From the NCBI GenBank assembly GCA_028023455.1, contig JAQFVV010000206.1:1149861-1213860 (forward strand): a stretch of 64,000 nt of DNA, in the 5' to 3' direction. A model generated the notes under the pieces. It was not told where the DNA came from, ran no database searches, and saw nothing but the letters and a program-made list of their open reading frames with translations. The translations under genes and the position numbers were made by a program. Shown piece after piece: positions 1 to 11,572 of the stretch. Each line of letters opens with the position of its first letter. The first letter of the stretch is position 1. The stretch is from Epiperipatus broadwayi. Taxonomy: Eukaryota > Onychophora > Udeonychophora > Euonychophora > Peripatidae.

Positions 1-990
1 TTTATACGCACGAAAACAGCTTTCATAGTGATACGCTATATAAACTATATCAATGAATAACATTAACATATTTGGAACATTATAAAATTTACAACTTGGT
101 TTTAAGAATCTATCCATTTTCTATTGAAAACTCCGATTATATTTCGATAGAATCCACTGGCAGGTTACTGTAAAGTTAGTGAAACATTACTATGAAAACT
201 TTTTTTTAAAACATATTATTCTAAGATTCTCTTCGGATGATTTTTAAATTGTCAGTTGGTTTCTTTCAAAGATATTATTAAAATTATAATAAAATTGACT
301 AATAAATTGAAGAAAAAAAAATTAGAGAGCTTAAAATTTTACCTCTGCTCTGGAGTCAACACATTTTTGTTCTCCCCCGTTTATACAATTAGTTGGCGCG
401 ATTTTGGTTGTCTGCCAAGATCTATTTTTTATTGGTCAATCCCTACTTGGATTTATAAACAATTTCTAAAGTTTTAAAATCATGACGTAATAGACTTAAA
501 TGTTAACTCATTATTATTTTTAAATCAATTATTATCTATTACAATTTAACTACCTTTAAAACAATTTTGAAACAATAATTAATAAAGGTGTATACTACTT
601 ATTTTTATTATGATGTGTGACAATTCCATCCACTTCTATAATATACTATTTAAATATTTTAATTATTAGTATTAATTTAAACCGGTGCTTATACATAGAA
701 TATTCCAGACAGTCACGTAGTCATTTCCGGTGTTTAGTCTAATTTTATCTGTCTTAATAAATTTGCTACTTATATTATATAAAATAATTATATAAAATTT
801 TGAAAAACAATTTAGAAAAATATAGATTTAGATACAATTCTCACCATCACAATATTTATTATTAAATATATCATATTAATCTTTTACTGCTTAATATAAT
901 CTATAATATTAAATACTATATAATATTAATTTTAAAATTTTTTAGTAATTGACCATTTATAACCATCATTGACCTATAGAAAAGGGCACA
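1..990 (-). repeat. 3' LTR of element A, partial
   Basis: It aligns with 10193-11183 with about nine differences by eye (roughly 99% identical). It ends at the TGTGCCC start, read on the minus strand, next to the polypurine tract. A TATAAA-like box lies at 380-385 on the minus strand. The rest of the LTR is outside the window. Confidence 0.92.
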
Positions 991-994
991 ATAA

Positions 995-1005
995 CCTCCT
1001 CCTTC
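995..1005 (-). other. Polypurine tract of element A
   Basis: On the minus strand this reads GAAGGAGGAGG, four bases before the LTR start TGTGCCC. This is the expected plus-strand primer position. Element C has GAAGGGGGAAG in the equivalent place. Confidence 0.85.
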
Positions 1006-1177
1006 AAATAAAAAATTTTAAATTAATGTCTACTTCATTCATTGACATTTAATCTCTTAAACATGTACCATAATTGAATTCAACCTTATATCACTAAAAT
1101 ACAAACTATACTGCTTTTAATACAAATTCACATATTATTCAACTATTATACGCAAAGTTTTATCTAATATTAAAATT

Positions 1178-2427
1178 CTATACTTCTGATGGGTATGGGA
1201 TCAAGCTTCTAGCATTGTATGTCCCTTTCTCCCCCTCTGGTGTAATCAATATAAAAGCATTCTCTCCTACCTTGCTACAAATTTTATAGGGACCCTCATA
1301 TAATTCAAGGAATTTCCTAAACTGATTTCTTTGCAGTTGCTAACATGGGGTGTTCTAACAAGAACTAGATCATCTACTCGGAACGGATGTGGTTTATTAT
1401 GGGCCTTTTTAACTCTCTTAGTACCCATAGCATGCAGCTTTACTTTAGCTTGACTTATATCATGATTTATATTTATTGGTTCTCTGGTTATGGGTATCAG
1501 TGTTTGGATCAGTAAATTTTCATGTTTGCCATAGTGTAGATGGAAAGGTGTGAAACCTGTGGATTCATTACAAGTGCTGTTTATATAATTAACAACCTCA
1601 GGAAGTTTGTGCACCCACTGTTTATGATCATCAGCTACATAAACCCTAAATAATCTACCGAGCTCCCACATAACACGTTCGCAGGGATTAGACTGAGGAT
1701 TTCTAATGGAGCTCATGACATGTCTGAGGTGTTGAGTTCGAATCCACTCATTCCATCTACCAGATATAAAGGTGGTTGCATGATCAGTAAAAATTATTTT
1801 TGGCTTTCCAACTAAAGGAAATTGATAATTAAGCATATTTTTAATAACATAATGAGCGCTGGTTTTAGGTACCGGATAGGCTGAAACTAACTTACTAAAA
1901 ACATCATATGTAACAAGTATAAATTTTTGATGGTTGAATGGTGGTAAGGGCCCATAAAAATCAATCGCTAATAATTCATTAGGATAATCCGGAATGATGG
2001 GTTGCATGATTCCCATGTAAGATTTACTGCAATGTTTAGATTTTAGACATATTTTACACGTTTTAACCTTTTTAATTACGCGTTTATACATTTTATTAAA
2101 GAAAAATTTTGACTTTAAAACATACATAATTTTTGGTGTGCCATAGTGCCCATAGCTACTATGAACGTACATAATCAGTTTATCAATCATGGAGTTAGGG
2201 ACAACTATCATCCATGATTCCCCCTGTTTAGGATTTATGTTATACATAAGTAAATTTTGATAAATTTTGTATCTTTCAAAAATCATTTTAACGTGTTTTA
2301 AAAATTTATTCTTAATTAAGTTAAATTCATTATCATGATCTTGGGTCCACTTCCATATCTCAGCCTTTTTCAACAATTTGGACAAATGTATCGTGTCCTC
2401 AGCAAAATTTTGATAGAAATAGTTGTA
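1178..2427 (-). pseudogene. Element A pol, C-terminal part: integrase (RNase H deleted)
   Basis: The integrase would join element cDNA to the host chromosome. The open stretch at 1267-2385 encodes the H2C2 zinc-binding domain (His75, His80, Cys110, Cys113 of that stretch). It also encodes the catalytic core with Asp142 (in AIDFYGP), Asp201 (in FTDHATTF) and Glu236 (in NPCERVMWE), the spacing expected for D,D35E. The C-terminal YEGPYKI segment, a GPY/F-type module, lies past a one-base frameshift near 1312-1322. The frame then ends at the stop 1178-1180. The start of this part is the RT-RNase H connection (residues 1-37), which runs directly into the region just before the zinc domain. The whole RNase H domain is therefore absent. 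The frame is continuous with the RT part upstream, apart from the TAG at 2428-2430. Confidence 0.9.
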
Positions 2428-3871
2428 CTAGTTGCACAACCCAAAAAAAGATTTCAGTTGTTTTACAGTTTTTGGTGTGGGGAAGCGCTGAATAGCTGCA
2501 ATCTTTTCTGGATGGGGTTGGATACCATGCTCATTTATTAAATGTCCCAGAAAAGTAATCTCTTTAGCGGCTATTAAACACTTCTCCAGATTAATTTTGA
2601 CATTTTTCAGAGCGCACTCATTAAAAAACATTTCTAAATGTTGGAGATGCTCTTCTAAATTGTCAGAAGCAATGACAATATCGTCCACATACATGATGAT
2701 CTTTTCTTTTAATTGTTTTGAAAAAATCATGTCTAAATATCTGATTAAGCCAGCACCACTATTAATGAGACCAAAAGGCATCCATCTGAAAACATACGAC
2801 TGGCCCTGAAAACGAAATGCTGTGTATTGCTGATCATTCTCATGTAACGGTATTTGCCAATAACTAGCTGTTAAATCAAATGTAGAGAAAATTGACCTCT
2901 TATGAAACTTAGTTAGGAGCTCATGTACAGGTGGAGGAATGTCATGCTCTGGCACAGTTATAGTGTTTAACATGCAAGCATCCAGACATACTCTAATATG
3001 GCCATCCTTCTTCTTTACAATAACCAATGGGTTTACGTAAGGAGAAGGGCACTTTTTTATTATCTTCCACTCTAGCATCATGTCTATTTGACTCTGTACC
3101 TCATCCTTGTATTGGTAAGGAATTGGGTACATTTTCTGATGGAAAGGTTCATTACACTTCAATTTAATACGATGGGTATATCCCTCTATTATACCAGGCA
3201 TTTTAGAAAAAATGCTTTTAAAGCTATACATTAATTGATATAATTTCTCCCTTAATTTAGAATCGACTGCATAAATATGTTCAATTTTTTCTTTTATGCT
3301 AGCATCAATCAATGTATTATGGATGCATAGTAATTGATTGGAAAGGTTATGCACCCCATATTCAAAATTAAGCCTTTCCTTCTTACAAGTAAAAATTTTA
3401 TTATAAAAATCTATTTGACACTCGTTTAAAATCATGAAGTCAGCACCTATTATGGCTTCATGTATCAATCCAGGCATAATAAGAAAAACATGCCCAAACT
3501 CTGTATTATTAATTTTGAAGGTAATCCAAACTTGTTTATTTGTTAATTTCGTTCTCTTTCCATTTGCTAGAGTTACTTGTATTTGTTTTACTGGCAGTGA
3601 AGGTATATCACCTTTTATGCATACCAGATTTTTATACGTTGACTCTGATAATATGAAAGCTTGGCTTCCAGAGTCAATTAATGCTTCAATTCTTATACTT
3701 TCAATGTTTAAATAACGACCGGACATTGATACGTTATAGGTGGTTCACCTATAGTAAAGGGTTCTAAGAAATCAATGTCTAAATCTAAAGTATTTAGCAT
3801 CCACATCTGATCGTTCCCCATTTTGTTAGCACCGGGTCCTTGCAAAGAGGAACTACTATACAAAGATCTTC
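2428..3871 (-). pseudogene. Element A pol, N-terminal part: aspartic protease and reverse transcriptase
   Basis: This part would process the polyprotein and copy element RNA. The open stretch 2428-3726 has a retropepsin active site at Asp18-Ser19-Gly20 (ALIDSGSQ). An RT follows from about residue 200, with the first catalytic Asp at 284 (TFDLTASYWQIPL), the fingers/palm motif near 315-320 (MPFGL) and the YVDD box at 346-349. The frame stops at a TAG (2428-2430) just after the RT thumb. The integrase part continues in the same frame, so this is one point stop in a single pol. Upstream, pol-like codons run from 3871 to about 3740 in another frame, so a one-base lesion lies near 3735-3745. Pol is in the -1 frame relative to gag. 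Confidence 0.92.
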
Positions 3872-3881
3872 TTAGTTTAAC
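3872..3881 (-). promoter_or_regulatory. Candidate -1 ribosomal frameshift site, element A gag-pol
   Basis: On the minus strand this reads GTTAAAC (3881-3875) followed immediately by the gag stop TAA (3874-3872). A -1 slip here continues into the pol frame as CTA AGA AGA. GTTAAAC is a known functional slippery heptamer type (arterivirus). Element B has ATTAAAC plus stop in the same place. Slippage itself is inferred. Confidence 0.6.
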
Positions 3882-5720
3882 TTTTTATCAGTTGATTTTA
3901 TATTGGGTCTTTTTAAGATTGTGGTAACACCACTATTAGAGGGTTGATTATTTTGGGTTTCTACTCTATTCCTAACGTTATCAAACTTAACTGTTCTTCT
4001 ATTATATGGGAATACCCTATCCCTATCTCTAGAGCTATATTTTCTTTTTAAACTTGTTTGAAACCTATGGTTATTATTACTAACGTTAACATTTGACAAT
4101 GGATAGCTAGGTCTCTCTCTATTGGATTTATATCTATTGTCCAGAGATGCCTCTGTAATCTCTAGCGCATCCAATATTTCTGATACTTCTTCTATGGAAT
4201 ACCTATCAGCAGCAATTAGTAGTTGCTCTACATTCCTAGGTAAATTATGTCGCACTATTCTAACTATTTGTCCTTCAGACAATGGACATGCCATGAGAGT
4301 CTTTAAACAGACAGCCTGGCTTCTAAAGAAACTAGTATAACTACCCCTACTGGAGTGATACTTTTCCTGCGTGATTTGGAACCTAATGCTGTCTTGTTTA
4401 TCGGCATTCCAAAAACTTCCTATAATTAAAAATCGAAAATCTCCGTAAGTACTTGGCCTTTCAAACAATGATTGCCACCAGTCTTTGGCAGTCCCACCTA
4501 AATGGTTGCTACAAATAGCCAACTTTTCTTTTTCGGTTAGTACACATATCGAGAATAGCTCCTCTAAGCTATTGAGAAACTCCGATGGATTTTCCGCAAA
4601 ATCTCCTCGAAATGGCTTCACTCTTATGAATCTTAAGGCCATTGAGCTATTTGACCCTCCATCATAATTAGCACTTTCCCTAGGTGGTCGGATGTCTACT
4701 TCCTTGACATCAGTACGTTCTAATGGGTGGTTTTCATTTTTTTTCTAAAAATTCTACCTTACCTATTGAGGATGGAACTATCTTTTCCTCAAACCTATTA
4801 TATAATATTCTTTCCCTACCTAAATCTATCGTTTGGCCACTTATAGGTTTCATCTCTTCTATTTGTTTACAGACTTGTTGAAATCTCTCTTCAAAATTTA
4901 TTTGCCCTATCACTTGCTCTACATATAATTTTTGCTCCTTTCTGAATTCATCTAAGTTTTGGTCCACTAGGTCTTTATATTCATGACTATTTTTCTCTAA
5001 CTGTTGAGCTTGTTCCTTTACATCCTTTTGTAATTTCTTCATATTTTCCCCAACCTTTGACCTGTATTTATGTTCCTCAACCTTTTGCATATCCCCCAGA
5101 TCCTGTAATTTTTCAATCAAAACCTGCTCTATATCTGTCTTGGTCTCCATCCTATCTTGCACTATTAAGTCCCTAAACCTTTCAACTAAATCTTGCTCCA
5201 TTTCATTCCTTATCACTATTCTATTTTGTACTATCTCTTCTTTTATAACAGTAAAACTTTCATCCATATGCCCTATACGCTCCTGTATTTCATCAATTCT
5301 ATGTTCCACCTTTATTTTATTATCATCAATCTTTTGATTCAATTTGTTACTATTGACTTGACATCGGTTGATTGAATCTTCTATTTGCTTACTTAAACCT
5401 CTGATAGTCAACTCGGAAAATTCCTCAAATCTATTCTTTAATAATTCGTGATTTTTGTACTCTATATTCTCTACTTCATGTTTTAAGGATTCCAAGACCC
5501 TTTCGTTATTATCTAGTCTCAGTTCTACCTGATTAAATTTATCTTGTACTTCTCCCTTAAGCTCTTCTATCTTCTGGCAGGTCTCCTTAAATTTTATCTC
5601 TAGATTTTCATTGGTTTTATTCAAGCTTTCATTAAGAATATCTAATTTTACCTTATTATCTTTTATATTTTGAAATTATACTGTCATGAAGATTTTTTAA
5701 CTTTATATCACTATCCTCTT

Positions 5721-5850
5721 GAAGAGCTTTAAACTTTATATCATTATCTTCATTATTTTTATTTATGCTTTCATGAAGAGCTTTAAACTTTATATCATTA
5801 TCTTCATTATTCTTATTTATGCTTTCATGAAGAGCTTTAAACATTTGGGA
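5721..5850 (-). repeat. 54 bp tandem repeat inside element A gag
   Basis: Units begin at 5721, 5775 and 5829 (the last is partial). Each full unit is 54 bp, or 18 codons, so the repeat keeps the frame and lengthens the coiled coil. Confidence 0.9.
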
Positions 5851-6760
5851 TATTTGAGCCATTAAAATACTCTCTACTTCCTTTTCAGGTGCTTTTACCT
5901 TTTCTTCTTCTATTTCACTTTTCACCATCTCTTTCACCCCCTCTTCCATTTTACTCTCTACCTCGTGAGTATCATCTACCAACGTTTCCCTTTCACTTAA
6001 GTTCTCGCGTTCTCTTTCCTCTGTACAACCATTATCAAGCATAGACTTAGACAGTTCCATTTCTACATTACTATCTTGGTTATCCATTTTTTTTAATAAT
6101 AATATTGTTTTTCAAAATCTAGTATTTCTAGTATATTTCTATTTAATCTCATAAATAAGTTCCCTACCAGCTTCTTCTATTCCCATACAATCGTCACTTC
6201 CAATAACCATAGACAGTATCTCCTACTCCCTACAATATTTCATCTTAGACAATAATAACAACAATAATAATTCAAAATCATGTGTCACAACATCATCCTC
6301 TACATGCATGATTCACAGATATTTTTGCACATTTTAAAACATTTCAAATATCTCTTCAATATTTCACTAATTGACATGGTCATAATAAATATCCAAATAA
6401 TCATTAGCCACATATGCATATTTCAAAAATTTTATTTGCCAAGTCTTTTATAATAATGTAGTATTATACTTTTAAATAATCAGATCATCCACCACTTAGA
6501 ATTGCAATTGTTTGAATCATAAACACTTAGCTCTATAATAATTAAATCCTAAATAACCATTACTATTTTAAAATATTAAATCATCACATTACTGTTGATT
6601 GAATATGATGCCCCCACTAACACATCTCAAGCCCCTAAAGTTGGCATGTCACAATCTACCTATTTAACCTTCCCATTCCATGTAAGCCTATTATACTCTC
6701 CCCATTTTAATACTCGGGCCCAACACGTTGCCGGCGCCACAATCTGCCCTTGTCATCGTG

Positions 6761-6775
6761 TGTAGCTCCACTACA
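6761..6775 (-). other. Leader hairpin 2 of element A
   Basis: On the minus strand TGTAG pairs with CTACA around the loop TGGAG. The equivalent position in element C is TGTAGTTGGAACTACA, a longer stem with a different sequence. Pairing is therefore kept while bases change. Confidence 0.55.
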
Positions 6776-7029
6776 CATCAGGCCAATCACGTTGAGGGCC
6801 ATAATCTAACCGCCCCATTCCCGCATCTCCACTTCCCCCAAAATAAATATAATATAGTGAAAATCACCTAACCGGGTTCTAGCTCTAATAATTAATGAAA
6901 TATTCAATTAAATGCTTTACTAGCTCAAGTTTCTTAAAATTAACTTAGGTTCTGTTTTAAACTAACTCAAATAAATATTCAGGAATTCATGAGACTAGAA
7001 GTGGAAATACGGGTGACAAGGTAGATTAC

Positions 7030-7063
7030 ATTGAGACAATATCCCACAGGATACCACCTCAAT
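7030..7063 (-). other. Leader hairpin 1 of element A
   Basis: On the minus strand an outer stem ATTGAG/CTCAAT encloses an inner stem TATCC/GGATA. Element C keeps both stems at 58357-58389, with the inner stem shortened to TATC/GATA. This is a candidate structured RNA signal in the genomic RNA leader. Confidence 0.55.
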
Positions 7064-10000
7064 GGCATAAGAACACTATCCCCCCTTATACTACTATTAC
7101 ACATAATAACTACATAGTATTCTTATGACTTCCGCAACTTCTAATCACTAAGACTCATTTAACAATTAAAGTATTAATCTTTTATCTCTAATAATAATAA
7201 TAGTAATCATCTAGCTCAAATGAAATAATCTCAGGTTCTTAAATTTATTCATATGTTAATAAACATATGGTAGCAAAATATGATAAGGGATTTTATGTCA
7301 TAATCTACTACTCTGAAATTAGATTAATAATAAAACAATAATAATCACAATCTTCATTGCTTAATCCAACTAGTACAGCTTTTCTTTCATCGCAAATTTA
7401 TAACCGTAATAAATTAGTTAATAATCTAATATCCCCTTTTTTATCTTTAAGTAATAAAATAAATTAATAAGTGGCAGTGTTTAGATAATCTGATAAATAA
7501 AGCAAGTGGCAACTAATAGCATATAATTTAGCAAAATATTATGATAATGGATTGATGACCAGTAACGCAATGCAATTTGATAATTATTTAATTACAAGAA
7601 CATCAATAAATATTTAAGATTAAACATACTTCTCTATTTATCTTTTGTGCAAACAATCATATACTTAGTTTAATGGTTGTGAACATACCCTGTGAATTCA
7701 TGCAATGATGTAGAGAAAACAAAACTCAGACACAAGTTTTAATAAACAAATTTTAAAATTTTATTAACATCAATAAAAATAAATAAAACAAACAAATCCA
7801 TCTACATCTATTTACAAGGGATATCCTCATTTTTCTTTACACTACAATAGCTGAATTATACACATTTATATTTCTTTTATCGTTAATTAAACTTATTATG
7901 CCTTTTAAAAGTTATTTATTTATTTCTCATTAGGTTTATCATATCACTTATTTTAACTATTTTATGGGTAACACCATTCTTTACCTTTTAATATTAAAGT
8001 TACTGTATTATAAATTATCTATGTGGATAAACATCATTTATAACATCATAATTTTACAATCAATATGGTTTTTAAAAGAAAATTACATTTTCTTGTAACT
8101 TTATATAAGTCACTCCGCATATTATTCAAATATTATTATTACTTTTAACGTTTGTTCTCCAATGCTCGTAAACTATAATACGTTTATTCCATAAGCCATA
8201 CTCATGTATAATACTATAACACGGGTTTAATTATCACCTGTTACAGTTTCACATATACTATAATTATCGAATGTTATTGTATTTTTTAAATATGCAATAC
8301 TTATATTTTTTAAAATATAATTAACAATAAGAAAACGTGAAATTATATTTAATATTTTTTTTATATTTCTATTCGGATATACTTTTATAAAATTATAGTT
8401 CATTTCTTAAAAGGAATTAAAATAATTCTCTAACTCCTTCCCTTCTTAGGATATCTGCATCTTTCTTTCAATAATCATAATCTACTCTTCGTTAACACTT
8501 AACTATTCTTATTCCAAATAATAGCATGACATACATTCTAAAATATCTATTGTTTCCCTTTTAATAGACTTATCATATAACGATGTAGTTGCAAGAAATA
8601 CAGATAAAGATAGCGAAAGATGTATAGGATATCGGGAAAATAGATAGATAACTTATCCGCAATATACTTCAAAAATGTATGGAACAGTGTGAATAGGTCC
8701 GACATTCATTGTCTAATAACCTTGGCGATAAGCGTGATGTGGCAGCTATTTACTCAGCTTTACCAAACATCTAGTACGACTCACAAGAAATATATAAAAT
8801 ACCACTGTCCAAGACAACATGTGTACCAGTCGTAGGGCTTTGTTAACTATGCTGATTAACATCTAAAACTACCTATTATTTCACTCCCTGTAGCATCCTA
8901 GTTTTTAATACATCCTCTTGGTTTCCGAATCACCACGTACTACCAAGTCACTACCCAAACTATCTCTCGAGATTTTTACTGTATCCAACATCGATAAAAT
9001 ACTAACTACTTTTTTAAAACAATAAACAAAATTCGCTAATATAAAAACATTTCCCTATTCCATAAGAACAATTTGTCTTGCTTTATTACACTGTAGGTTC
9101 AACATCTACGTTTTGTTAAAATAACATTTAAATATCCCAATCGGAAAATTAACAGAAAATATCACATAACCATCGGTTATATTGAACTATATTAATAACA
9201 CATAAAATGATTATCGTATGCATATTTTTAAAAATCTAATCACATCTCAAAGTGTTTTAGAGTGTTGTTTTCAAAAATGCGTTTTACAACAATAATAACA
9301 ATAAAACTTTTGCGCTACATTCATTCGATTCTCAGCTGATCTAAATAAATAAAACATACATTATATATCATTAATAATTATAAATGTTACCAAAAACAAT
9401 CTTTATCTTCCTATCAGAGTTCGTAGTAGGTTTCTTTCTCTTCGAGCATCGCAAATATACAAATTTCCACATACATACAATTTTATTTTAAAATTCAAAA
9501 TCAAAACATATTATTTCATATAATGTTATATCACGAATTAATGTATTTTGTTTTCCCTATTGCTATCTAAAACTTAATGTTTAACTTAGATTAGTAAAGA
9601 AAATAATTCAAACCATAATCACATATTTTTCTGACGGTAAATCTTGGTTAGTCCCATAATATTTATTATTTCTTCTTTTGTCCGAATGTTCTCCTTTATG
9701 CTTATTAAAGTTTTAAATAAATTAGTTCATTTAATAAACTGTTTAGATGATCTTTAGTTTTAGTGTTTAATCCAAAATTATTAGAAAACATTTTATTTAG
9801 TTATCCCACGAAGCTTTTTAATGTTCTGGTGAATATTACCTCGGCACGTTGATGCATCTTTATTTCTAGTTAAACTACAATTATTTAATAATTACAGTAC
9901 CAATTGCATTTTCCATGTATCCAATATTTTATATTTCTCTTCTGAAAAAATTTTTTTTTCTTTAGGCAAGTGTTTTCCTTGGTAAACTTCACTTTCATTC

Positions 10001-10084
10001 ATTATTATTTTATATACACTACTTTCGATCTTTAACTATTTTCTAGAGTATTTTCTCAAGTCATCTTAAAGAAAGCAATTCAAA

Positions 10085-10309
10085 CTATTTCAATATTAAA
10101 ATTCCTTTTGTCCATTTATTCTTATACGAATAATACTTATTTTTATTTTCCATTATCTTCATTAACTTTGCGCACAATGTCCTTTCATTGATTTTATACG
10201 CACGAAAACAGCTTTCATAGTGATACGCTATATAAACTATATCAACGAATAATATTAACATATTTGGAACATTATAAAATTTACAACTTGGTTTTAAGAA
10301 TCTATCCAT
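10085..10309 (-). CDS. Small reading frame inside the element A LTR
   Basis: 74 codons from ATG at 10309. The product is Tyr- and Lys-rich with a basic C-terminus. I recognise no family. It lies about 870 bp into the LTR, roughly 260 bp downstream of a TATA-like box, so it would be the first frame on an LTR-driven transcript. Element C has a frame in a comparable place (55088), with weak similarity in an Arg-Thr-Leu region. The same frame continues into the partial LTR copy at the window start (minus strand, 117-1). It could be chance in AT-rich DNA. Confidence 0.35.
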   Translation of the reverse strand: MDRFLKPSCKFYNVPNMLILFVDIVYIAYHYESCFRAYKINERTLCAKLMKIMENKNKYYSYKNKWTKGILILK

Positions 10310-10571
10310 TTTCTATTGAAAACTCCAATTATATTTCGATAGAATCCACTGGCAGGTTACTGTAAAGTTAGTGAAACATTACTATGAAAACTTTTTTTAA
10401 AAACATATTATTCTAAGATTCTCTTTGGATGATTTTTAAATTGTCAGTTGGTTTCTTTCAAAGATATTATTAAAATTATAATAAAATTGACTAATAAATT
10501 GAAGAAAAAAAAATTAGAGAGCTTAAAATTTTACCTCTGCTCTGGAGTCAACACATTTTTGTTCTCCCCCG

Positions 10572-10577
10572 TTTATA
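10572..10577 (-). promoter_or_regulatory. TATA-like box in the element A LTR
   Basis: TATAAA on the minus strand, followed by a GGGGGAG block. The duplicate lies at 380-385. The aligned part of the element C LTR has ATATAAGA (54851) followed by GCGGGAGA. Position and conservation suggest the LTR core promoter, but this is inferred. Confidence 0.35.
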
Positions 10578-11197
10578 CAATTAGTTGGTGCGATTTTGGT
10601 TGTCTGCCAAGATCTATTTTTTTATTGGTCAATCCCTACTTGGATTTATAAACAATTTCTAAAGTTTTAAAATCATGACGTAATAGACTTAAATGTTAAC
10701 TCATTATTATTTTTAAATCAATTATTATCTATTACAATTTAACTACCTTTAAAACAATTTTGAAACAATAATTAATAAAGGTGTATACTACTTATTTTTA
10801 TTATGATGTGTGACAATTCCATCCACTTCTATAATATACTATTTAAATATTTTAATTATTAGTATTAATTTAAACCGGTGCTTATACATAGAATATTCCA
10901 GACAGTCACGTAGTCATTTCCGGTGTTTAGTCTAATTTTATCTGTCTTAATAAATTTGCTACTTATATTATATAAAATAATTATATAAAATTTTAAAAAA
11001 CAATTTAGAAAAATATAGAATTAGATACAATTCTCACCATCACAATATTTATTATTAAATATATCATATTAATCTTTTACTGCTTAATATAATCTATAAT
11101 ATTAAATACTATATAATATTAATTTTAAAATTTTTTAGTAATTGACCATTTATAACCATCATTGACCTATAGAAAAGGGCACAATATATATATATAT

Positions 11198-11377
11198 AAA
11201 AGACATTTTGTGGGTTCATCCATGTTAAAAAATTTAAATATTGATATACCAATGTTTCGACTTGATCACACAAGGTGACTTGTCACCCAGTGAATGGCTT
11301 GTGTGATCAAGTTGAAATGCCAGTATATCAATATTTAAAATTTTTAACATGGATGAACCCCCAAAATATGTCTTTTA
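11198..11377. repeat. Fold-back element with hammerhead-like core motifs (Penelope-like?)
   Basis: The left arm 11198-11274 and right arm 11298-11377 are inverted copies of each other, around a short self-complementary centre (11275-11286). In the right arm read on plus, GGCTTG/CAAGTT form a helix followed by GAAAT. In the left arm read on minus, GATCAAGTC is followed by GAAAC, then ATTG, then GTA. This order resembles helix II, GAAA box and very short helix III of hammerhead ribozymes in Penelope-like elements. The box CTGATGA is degraded, so activity is unlikely. The element sits directly against the TA tract next to element A. Confidence 0.5.
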
Positions 11378-11529
11378 TATATGCAATCCATGAAAATATT
11401 TGCATCAACATATATATATATAATTAAGTTCCAACCAGTCACCACCTAAACATTCACAGTAAATATAGTAATCAATATTTCCCACTGCTGTCAAGGCAAC
11501 CTTCTCACCTTTTTAATAGCAAGAATGGA

Positions 11530-11530
11530 A

Positions 11531-11568
<38 letters not shown>

Positions 11569-11572
11569 ATAA
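11530..11572. repeat. (TA)n(TG)n microsatellite
   Basis: A run of AT dinucleotides passes directly into a run of GT dinucleotides. Confidence 0.95.

Larger units (their letters stand above)
3872..6087 (-). pseudogene. Element A gag, broken by two frameshifts
   Basis: Gag would form the virus-like particle. The start is ATG at 6087 (Met-Asp-Asn, as in elements B and C). The first open part (5656-6087) is acidic and contains two and a partial third copy of an 18-residue repeat (5721-5850). A frameshift near 5655 leads into a 296-residue coiled coil (4734-5624). A second frameshift lies in an A8 run near 4737, and the capsid part (3872-4642) follows. The capsid resembles the Retrotrans_gag family, with VKPFRGDFAENP, AKDWWQSLFERP and NLPRNVEQLL segments. 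The C-terminal tail is rich in Arg, Lys and Asn and has no CCHC zinc knuckle. Homology with the intact Gag of element C is clear along the whole length. Confidence 0.92.
6088..7708 (-). other. Untranslated leader of element A (5' LTR to gag)
   Basis: There is no open frame of note. A relatively GC-rich block at about 6711-6840 stands out from the AT-rich surroundings. It contains the hairpin at 6761-6775. The block around 7000-7090 is about 80% identical by eye to 58320-58440 in element C. No standard tRNA primer binding site is recognisable next to the LTR end at 7709. Confidence 0.7.
1..11183 (-). mobile_element. Element A: Ty3/gypsy-type LTR retrotransposon (3' LTR cut by window edge)
   Basis: This element is read on the minus strand. 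Its 5' LTR is 7709-11183, followed by a leader, a broken gag, a broken pol, a polypurine tract and a partial 3' LTR. Bases 1-990 and 10193-11183 match almost base for base, which identifies the LTR pair. The LTR begins TGTGCCC on the minus strand. The domain order protease, RT, integrase places it in the Ty3/gypsy (Metaviridae-like) group. RNase H is missing. It is related to element C at 54019, which lies in the opposite orientation. The coding region has several frameshifts and one stop, so this copy cannot be autonomous. The target-site duplication cannot be checked because the left end lies outside the window. Confidence 0.93.
7709..11183 (-). repeat. 5' LTR of element A (about 3475 bp)
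   Basis: It starts with TGTGCCC at 11183 and ends with CTACA at about 7709, both on the minus strand. The distal part matches 1-990. The end was placed by homology with the LTR-leader junction of element C, so it is uncertain by a few bases. It contains a TATA-like box (10572-10577) and a small reading frame (10085-10309). Confidence 0.85.

Noticed and set aside
256-477. A plus-strand frame of about 73 codons, repeated at 10448
   Set aside because: It lies antisense in the element A LTR, appears twice only because the LTR is duplicated, and is not kept in length between copies.
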